IMG/VR virus record: IMGVR_UViG_3300006790_000002 | Span: 1-53,910 of that record | DNA from: a virus | Reading direction: 5' to 3' (one strand) | DNA length: 53,910 bases | Part shown: positions 50,262-53,910 of the stretch, piece by piece | How positions within the stretch are numbered: the stretch's first letter is position 1 | How the letters are laid out: every line of letters starts with the position of its first letter | Position numbers and translations under genes: made by a program | Notes under the pieces: model-generated | What the model was told of the DNA's origin: nothing | Database searches by the model: none | The model's input: the letters and a program-made list of their open reading frames with translations, nothing else

Positions 50262-51305
50262 ATGACTACCAAGTTTTACCCGCTCGTGTGGACGAAAGTC
50301 CGATGTCTCGGTGAGCACCATGCGGTGTTCTTGATGGAGACTGCTTCTGGCAAAAGGAGCCTGGCACTTCCTAAGCATAGGAGAGATTCCGAGAACTCCC
50401 TGGAGCGTGTGCAAGCGCTCCAGGTTCTTGCTCCGGAGTTTCGCTGTCGATGCTACGAGGTACTTTGCGCCTGGCGTGTCTACTGTAGTTGGACAGATGG
50501 GCAGATTCAGGCAATGCTCAAGTCTACCCTGCGAGATAGGCCAGAAGCGATTCCGCTCTTGAAAGCTATGCGGGAAGTATCCAGCAAGAAGACACGAGCA
50601 AACCTGCAAGTCAGCCCTTCAAACGTTCTTGCTCTCATCCCGAAAGAGTTGCGGATGTATGCGGAAGAAGCCCGTCAGAAGCGAGCCTATCGAGTTGACA
50701 AGAACAAGGACGAGTGGAGACGGACTATCTACCACACGGGCAACTGGGAGAAAGCTCTCCAGAAGTTGCCCAAGGGAGAGCGGACGTTCATACATTCTCG
50801 GAACTACCGAGACTCAAGTGTGCGGTCCCGGAAGCTCGCTGAATCGTTCAAGTCGCGATATGGGTTTGGCTTCCGAGAGAACCAAGGGGACTTTGTCGAT
50901 AAATGGTTCCGCAAGAGGTTAGCGCCTGCTGGCCTTGCGGGACAGGAGCATCGAACTGGAGCACTGAGAAGTAAGCCGTTCAACTTCATTCAAGATGTTC
51001 CCCATCGGCCCGACGGTACGAAATACGTATCTGCCCAGTACTGGATGCGGCACTGGTGGGATCACCAGTGGTTCCGGGAACTGTGCGAGTTCGGGTTTGC
51101 TCCTTCTTCCATCCCGCCTCAAGAAATGTGGATCCACAGGCGAGAAGGCGAGAAGGTGTTTCCGTCCCACCCGGCAACTGTCATCGGTGTGACTTTCAAA
51201 GGAACTACCTACTCTTGTTTCACAAAGTACTGGATTCGCATTGAGCGCGTCGCAGGCAACTGGCACTTTCGAGTATCTACCCACCCCATCACCACGCGGT
51301 ACTAA
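50262..51305 (+). CDS. Unknown 347-aa protein between MoxR and VWA genes
   Basis: A 347-aa basic protein rich in aromatic residues (FNFIQDVPHRPDG, YWMRHWWDHQWFRELCEF). I cannot assign it. Its strict position between an AAA ATPase and a VWA-metallopeptidase suggests that it is the substrate, adaptor or third subunit of that pair. GGGGGACGGACTT precedes the start. Stops 13 bp before the VWA gene. Confidence 0.75.
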   Translation: MTTKFYPLVWTKVRCLGEHHAVFLMETASGKRSLALPKHRRDSENSLERVQALQVLAPEFRCRCYEVLCAWRVYCSWTDGQIQAMLKSTLRDRPEAIPLLKAMREVSSKKTRANLQVSPSNVLALIPKELRMYAEEARQKRAYRVDKNKDEWRRTIYHTGNWEKALQKLPKGERTFIHSRNYRDSSVRSRKLAESFKSRYGFGFRENQGDFVDKWFRKRLAPAGLAGQEHRTGALRSKPFNFIQDVPHRPDGTKYVSAQYWMRHWWDHQWFRELCEFGFAPSSIPPQEMWIHRREGEKVFPSHPATVIGVTFKGTTYSCFTKYWIRIERVAGNWHFRVSTHPITTRY

Positions 51306-51318
51306 CAAAGGAAAAACA

Positions 51319-52584
51319 ATGGAACTTACAGAACAGCAAATGTCGCAGGCCACCAAGGAGCTGCAACTTATCCGCCTCGGAGCTTTCGAGGTTTATCCCT
51401 CGATGGCTTCCGCCATCTTTGCCACTCAGCTTGTTGTCTCTCCGGAACTACGCGACAAGTCAGGAGCTTCCTGGTGTGTCGATGAGTTCTTCCGGGTCTA
51501 CGTTGACCCACGGGTTCTTATCGGCCCGGAGAAAGAGACAACTCTCCAGTCCATCGCTTCTCTCTTGCACGAGGTGCAGCATCCTCTGAGAAATCACTTT
51601 GAGCGGTTTCGTCTGATGCGCGAGAAGGATGGAACTCCTGTCAACCTCCGGAACGCAAATCTCGCTGCGGACATGGCGCTGAACAGTCAGGAGTTCCTGC
51701 GGAAGAATCTTCCCAAGAACTGCATCTTCCCAACTTCCTTCCCTTCCAAGAGAGGATACCCTCTCCCCTGGGGACAAACGACGGAGTACTACTATGAGAA
51801 CGCCCGCTTTCCAGAACAAGAGGAAGACGGAGAAAACTCGACATTCGGAGAAAGCGCCGATGCTGTCGGGGGAGAGAGATCCTGGGAACTTGGGCCTCCT
51901 TCAGAAGAGAATCCAGGATGCACGCAAGAAGACATCGAAGAGATCCAAGAAGCTTGCGCCCGGGAAGTTCGAGAGCAAGAGAAGAACGACCCGGGTTCTT
52001 TGCCCGGGGATCTCGTTGAGTGGGCAGGCGAGATTCTCGAACCTCCCAAAGTCGACTGGCGGGAAGTTTTCGCTCAACTCCTCAAGGAGTCGCAAGAGCG
52101 AACTATCGGAGCAAGCGCGTTTACCTTTGCCCGTCCGAACAAAAGAACTTCCGTACTCCATGACGACATTGTTCTTCCTGCGGTCTACGAGCCAACGCTG
52201 AATCCTGCCCTGGTGGTAGATTCATCTGGCTCGATGTCGGACGAGGACTTGAACCACTGCTTCAGCGAGATTGGGGAAGTTCTCCAGATGTCAGCTTCCG
52301 AGACATTCGTTGTGACAGGTGACACGAAAGTCGACTTTGCTGGTTACGTCCATGACGTTGCAGGCGTGGAGATCAAGTCGCGCGGTGGCACGAACATGAC
52401 TCCTCTCTTCCAGCGAGCAGTCCAGGAAGTTCCCGACTGTATCGTGGTGATGACTGACGGATGGTTCGACTTTCCTCGCGAGGCAGAACTTGACGGTATC
52501 CCGCTCATTGTGTGTCTTATCGGGAACTCGACTCGTCACTATTGTCCCAACTGGGTTGATGTCGTGGAGGTGAAAGATGACTGA
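51319..52584 (+). CDS. Zincin-like metallopeptidase / VWA domain protein (DUF2201-like)
   Basis: A 421-aa fusion. N-terminal part: HEVQH (84-88), an HExxH zinc motif, and NLAADMALN (114-122), which supplies the third ligand region in this family. Residues about 165-230 are an acidic linker. C-terminal VWA domain: MIDAS D301-S-S-G-S305, the T in GGTNMTP (about 358-361) and D380. Such proteins normally pair with MoxR-type ATPases, as here. The role in the phage cycle is unknown. The start follows ACAAAGGA; an in-frame extension into the previous gene was rejected. Confidence 0.88.
   Translation: MELTEQQMSQATKELQLIRLGAFEVYPSMASAIFATQLVVSPELRDKSGASWCVDEFFRVYVDPRVLIGPEKETTLQSIASLLHEVQHPLRNHFERFRLMREKDGTPVNLRNANLAADMALNSQEFLRKNLPKNCIFPTSFPSKRGYPLPWGQTTEYYYENARFPEQEEDGENSTFGESADAVGGERSWELGPPSEENPGCTQEDIEEIQEACAREVREQEKNDPGSLPGDLVEWAGEILEPPKVDWREVFAQLLKESQERTIGASAFTFARPNKRTSVLHDDIVLPAVYEPTLNPALVVDSSGSMSDEDLNHCFSEIGEVLQMSASETFVVTGDTKVDFAGYVHDVAGVEIKSRGGTNMTPLFQRAVQEVPDCIVVMTDGWFDFPREAELDGIPLIVCLIGNSTRHYCPNWVDVVEVKDD
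51990..52008 (+). repeat. Hairpin D inside the VWA gene
   Basis: CCCGGG (51990-51995), loop TTCTTTG, CCCGGG (52003-52008). It has the same loop word as the leader hairpins and encodes PGSLPGD in the disordered linker. Confidence 0.55.
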
Positions 52585-52690
52585 TTGGGAAGAATGGCTG
52601 GCAGAACAATCTTGCTACGACCCATGTTTTCAGGAGTTGTCTATCCTTGCGATACTTCTCCTTCCGACCTTCTCACCTGGAGAAGCTTGA
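52577..52690 (+). CDS. 37-aa hydrophobic micro-protein, coupled to the VWA gene
   Basis: A small ORF that starts eight bases before the VWA stop. It has an acidic start (MTDWEEWLAEQ), two cysteines and a hydrophobic segment (LSILAILLLPTF). Overlap with the VWA gene suggests translational coupling. No other evidence of function. Confidence 0.5.
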   Translation: MTDWEEWLAEQSCYDPCFQELSILAILLLPTFSPGEA

Positions 52691-52699
52691 GTCTCCCTC

Positions 52700-52727
52700 T
52701 AACTTCCGGGTTCTTGCCCGGAGGTTA
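52700..52727 (+). ncRNA. Leader hairpin B (11-bp stem, TTCTT loop)
   Basis: TAACTTCCGGG (52700-52710), loop TTCTTG, CCCGGAGGTTA (52717-52727). It matches hairpin A with compensating changes, and is followed by AGCTGGTGCA where A has AGCCGGTAGCA. It ends 39 nt before the next ATG, again with ACAAAGGA in between. Confidence 0.72.
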
Positions 52728-52766
52728 GCTGGTGCAATCAAGCGCCCGCTCAACAAAGGAAATATC

Positions 52767-53591
52767 ATGAGCATCGAAAAGTCAGTAAAGTACAACGGTA
52801 TCACAGTCTTCTGGAGCCTCACGGATGGAACGTCCATCTCGAAACTCCGCGACGGGTTCGATCTTATCGGTCGGCAAGATTTGCTTCCGGATACTCAGAA
52901 CGTAGCTCAAGCTCTGCGCCGTGCGATTCAGCAGAACTTCCCGACCCGCAACAAGATCATTCGTCCCTTGAAGGGAGGTATCGGTTTCGCGGTTGTCCAC
53001 GAGGAAGAAACTATCGACGAGAACAACAACCGCAAACTCGTTCACGAGGAAGAACTCCGCGTTGTCTACTCGGGATGCATTCTCTCCAACCCGTGTGATC
53101 ATCCTAAGATGGATGCCATCGAGGAAGCGTTTCGTGTCGAGCGGCAACAAGTGACTGCTGCCAAGTTGGGAGGAATCCTGGTCAAGGCTTGCAACGGACT
53201 TTCGGGAATCCCGCTCCGTCCGCGTGGTGGGTTCTACTGGATTCCGAACTCGAAAGCTGACGAGTGGGAATCAATCGTCAATGTCATCGAGCAGGCAAAT
53301 CCGAGTAACCGTGTGTGGCGCATGAAGACTACAACTGACAACGAGACAGTTGACGCTGTCTGCGACTCGCTGGTGATTGAAGTCGAGAAGCAGTTGGAGA
53401 ACTTGTCCGAATCTATCCTGACGGAAGACTTGGGTAAGCGTGCTCTCAAGACGAAAGAGACGAACGCGCTGGAACTGAAAGCTCTCGTTTCGGAGTACGA
53501 ACAGATTCTTGGGAAGACGCTCACAAAGCTCCAGGAGAAAGCGGAAGAAGTTCACGCATCGGCCTCGGTCGCGTTACTTCAATGTCTGTGA
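52767..53591 (+). CDS. Conserved 274-aa protein after the VWA module
   Basis: A 274-aa protein. Residues 1-200 are mixed, with GIPLRPRGGFYWIP (about 150-163) as the clearest motif. The C-terminus is a long coiled coil (about 205-265). Similar proteins often accompany AAA/VWA gene pairs in phages, as I recall, but I cannot name a function. The start is at ATG 52767, after hairpin B and ACAAAGGA. The stop shares its A with the next small ORF (TGATG). Confidence 0.75.
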   Translation: MSIEKSVKYNGITVFWSLTDGTSISKLRDGFDLIGRQDLLPDTQNVAQALRRAIQQNFPTRNKIIRPLKGGIGFAVVHEEETIDENNNRKLVHEEELRVVYSGCILSNPCDHPKMDAIEEAFRVERQQVTAAKLGGILVKACNGLSGIPLRPRGGFYWIPNSKADEWESIVNVIEQANPSNRVWRMKTTTDNETVDAVCDSLVIEVEKQLENLSESILTEDLGKRALKTKETNALELKALVSEYEQILGKTLTKLQEKAEEVHASASVALLQCL

Positions 53592-53659
53592 TGCCCGGGA
53601 CAGAGTTTGAGTTTATGTCAGTCATTCTTGTTCTGATGTTATTCGTTTCCTGCTTCTAA
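53591..53659 (+). CDS. 22-aa membrane peptide candidate
   Basis: A micro-ORF that begins on the last base of the preceding stop (TGATG). It encodes MPGTEFEF followed by a hydrophobic stretch (MSVILVLMLFVSCF), and ends five bases before the terminator stem. Strict coupling and a membrane-type sequence make it worth testing; it could also be chance. Confidence 0.35.
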   Translation: MPGTEFEFMSVILVLMLFVSCF

Positions 53660-53663
53660 GCAC

Positions 53664-53695
53664 AAACCCTCGGGGGCAACTCCGAGGGTTTTTTT
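53664..53695 (+). terminator. Strong rho-independent terminator at the end of the AAA/VWA arm
   Basis: AAACCCTCGG (53664-53673) and CCGAGGGTTT (53682-53691) form a perfect 10-bp stem with an 8-nt loop and a run of seven Ts. It closes the operon that starts near 48.2 kb. Confidence 0.95.
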
Positions 53696-53698
53696 CGT

Positions 53699-53758
53699 CT
53701 CGGGAAAAACATCTCCCGACATCTCGCGCGAGATCCTGACAAGGATCTCTTGCGAGAT
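53699..53758. repeat. Four adjacent palindromes before the junction
   Basis: TCGGGA/TCCCGA (53699-53719), the perfect palindrome ATCTCGCGCGAGAT (53721-53734), GATCCT/AGGATC (53732-53747) and ATCTC/GAGAT (53745-53758). They sit side by side or overlap, between a terminator and the 14-mer repeat. Possible binding sites or origin-type structure. Confidence 0.65.
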
Positions 53759-53764
53759 AGCCCT

Positions 53765-53778
53765 CCTTGCGACGCTAC
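53765..53778 (+). repeat. 14-mer CCTTGCGACGCTAC, copy 2
   Basis: Exact copy of 48151-48164, 70 bp after the terminator and 14 bp before the LexA-like palindrome of the replication arm. Confidence 0.75.
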
Positions 53779-53787
53779 GCCGCTACG

Positions 53788-53910
53788 AAAATACTGTACG
53801 CCTGTACAGTGTTTGTCATGCAACCACTACCAACGTAGTTGATTGACGCTTTTTCTGGGGTTGGGTTGACATGGCAGTACGGTTTTGATACCTTGGTATG
53901 ACAGAGATGA
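53788..53910. repeat. 123-bp terminal direct repeat (right copy)
   Basis: Exact second copy of bases 1-123, including the LexA-like palindrome (here at 53792-53811) and the TTGACA promoter element. One of the two copies should be removed when the genome is circularised. Confidence 0.95.

Noticed and set aside
49443-50609. A 388-codon minus-strand ORF over the MoxR-like gene
   Set aside because: It is antisense to a gene with clear Walker motifs and runs across two real genes. No domain or start signal is seen.
1-53910. CRISPR array, tRNA genes, insertion sequences, integrase or attachment sites
   Set aside because: No regularly spaced repeats, cloverleaf-like sequence, transposase or recombinase motifs were found by eye on either strand.

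Overview
The window is the complete genome of a double-stranded DNA tailed phage. Bases 1-123 are repeated exactly as the last 123 bases (53788-53910), so the molecule is circular or circularly permuted with a unit length of about 53,787 bp. It has a portal, a large terminase, an HK97-type capsid protein, head-tail adaptors and giant internal virion proteins. It has no recognisable tape measure, major tail tube or baseplate genes, which suggests a short-tailed (podovirus-like) virion. I see no integrase, RNA polymerase, tRNA or CRISPR array. The host is unknown. A LexA-type operator of the CTGT-N8-ACAG class weakly points to a gamma- or betaproteobacterium.

Read as a circle, the genome has only two transcription blocks. 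The plus block starts at about 47.49 kb, runs through the sequence ends and stops at 12.58 kb. The minus block starts at 47.04 kb and also ends at 12.58 kb. They diverge from a structured 450-bp intergenic region (47042-47492) and converge with overlapping stop codons.

Plus block, first part (47493-53659): a 176-aa protein and a terminator, then small proteins, a MoxR-like AAA ATPase, an unknown 347-aa protein, a fused zincin/VWA protein, a 274-aa protein, several hydrophobic micro-ORFs and a strong terminator. Plus block, second part (355-12581): the replication and recombination set. It has a prim-pol/SF3 helicase, a superfamily-2 helicase, a RecB/Cas4-like Fe-S nuclease, a Sak4-like ATPase, a likely ssDNA-binding protein, a uracil-DNA-glycosylase/family-A DNA polymerase fusion, then an HTH / Rossmann-like / HTH / SMC-like ATPase cassette.

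Minus block (47041-12578): packaging (candidate TerS, a 792-aa virion protein, TerL), then portal, Zn-ribbon protein, acidic protein, scaffold, major capsid protein, decoration protein, head-tail adaptors and tail proteins. These are followed by internal virion proteins of 253, 938, 2033 and 421 aa, a fibre-like protein, and a lysis neighbourhood mixing an L,D-transpeptidase-like enzyme, small membrane proteins and a family of tiny lysine-rich proteins.

Three structures are not explained by the genes. First, a word GCCCGGG (consensus TGCCCGGGA) lies almost always on the plus strand, about 29 to 3 by my count, even where the genes run on the minus strand. Second, there is a family of CCGGG-TTCTT-CCCGG hairpins, two of them in duplicated gene leaders with compensating base changes. 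Third, a regulatory module of terminator, palindrome cluster and the 14-mer CCTTGCGACGCTAC occurs twice.
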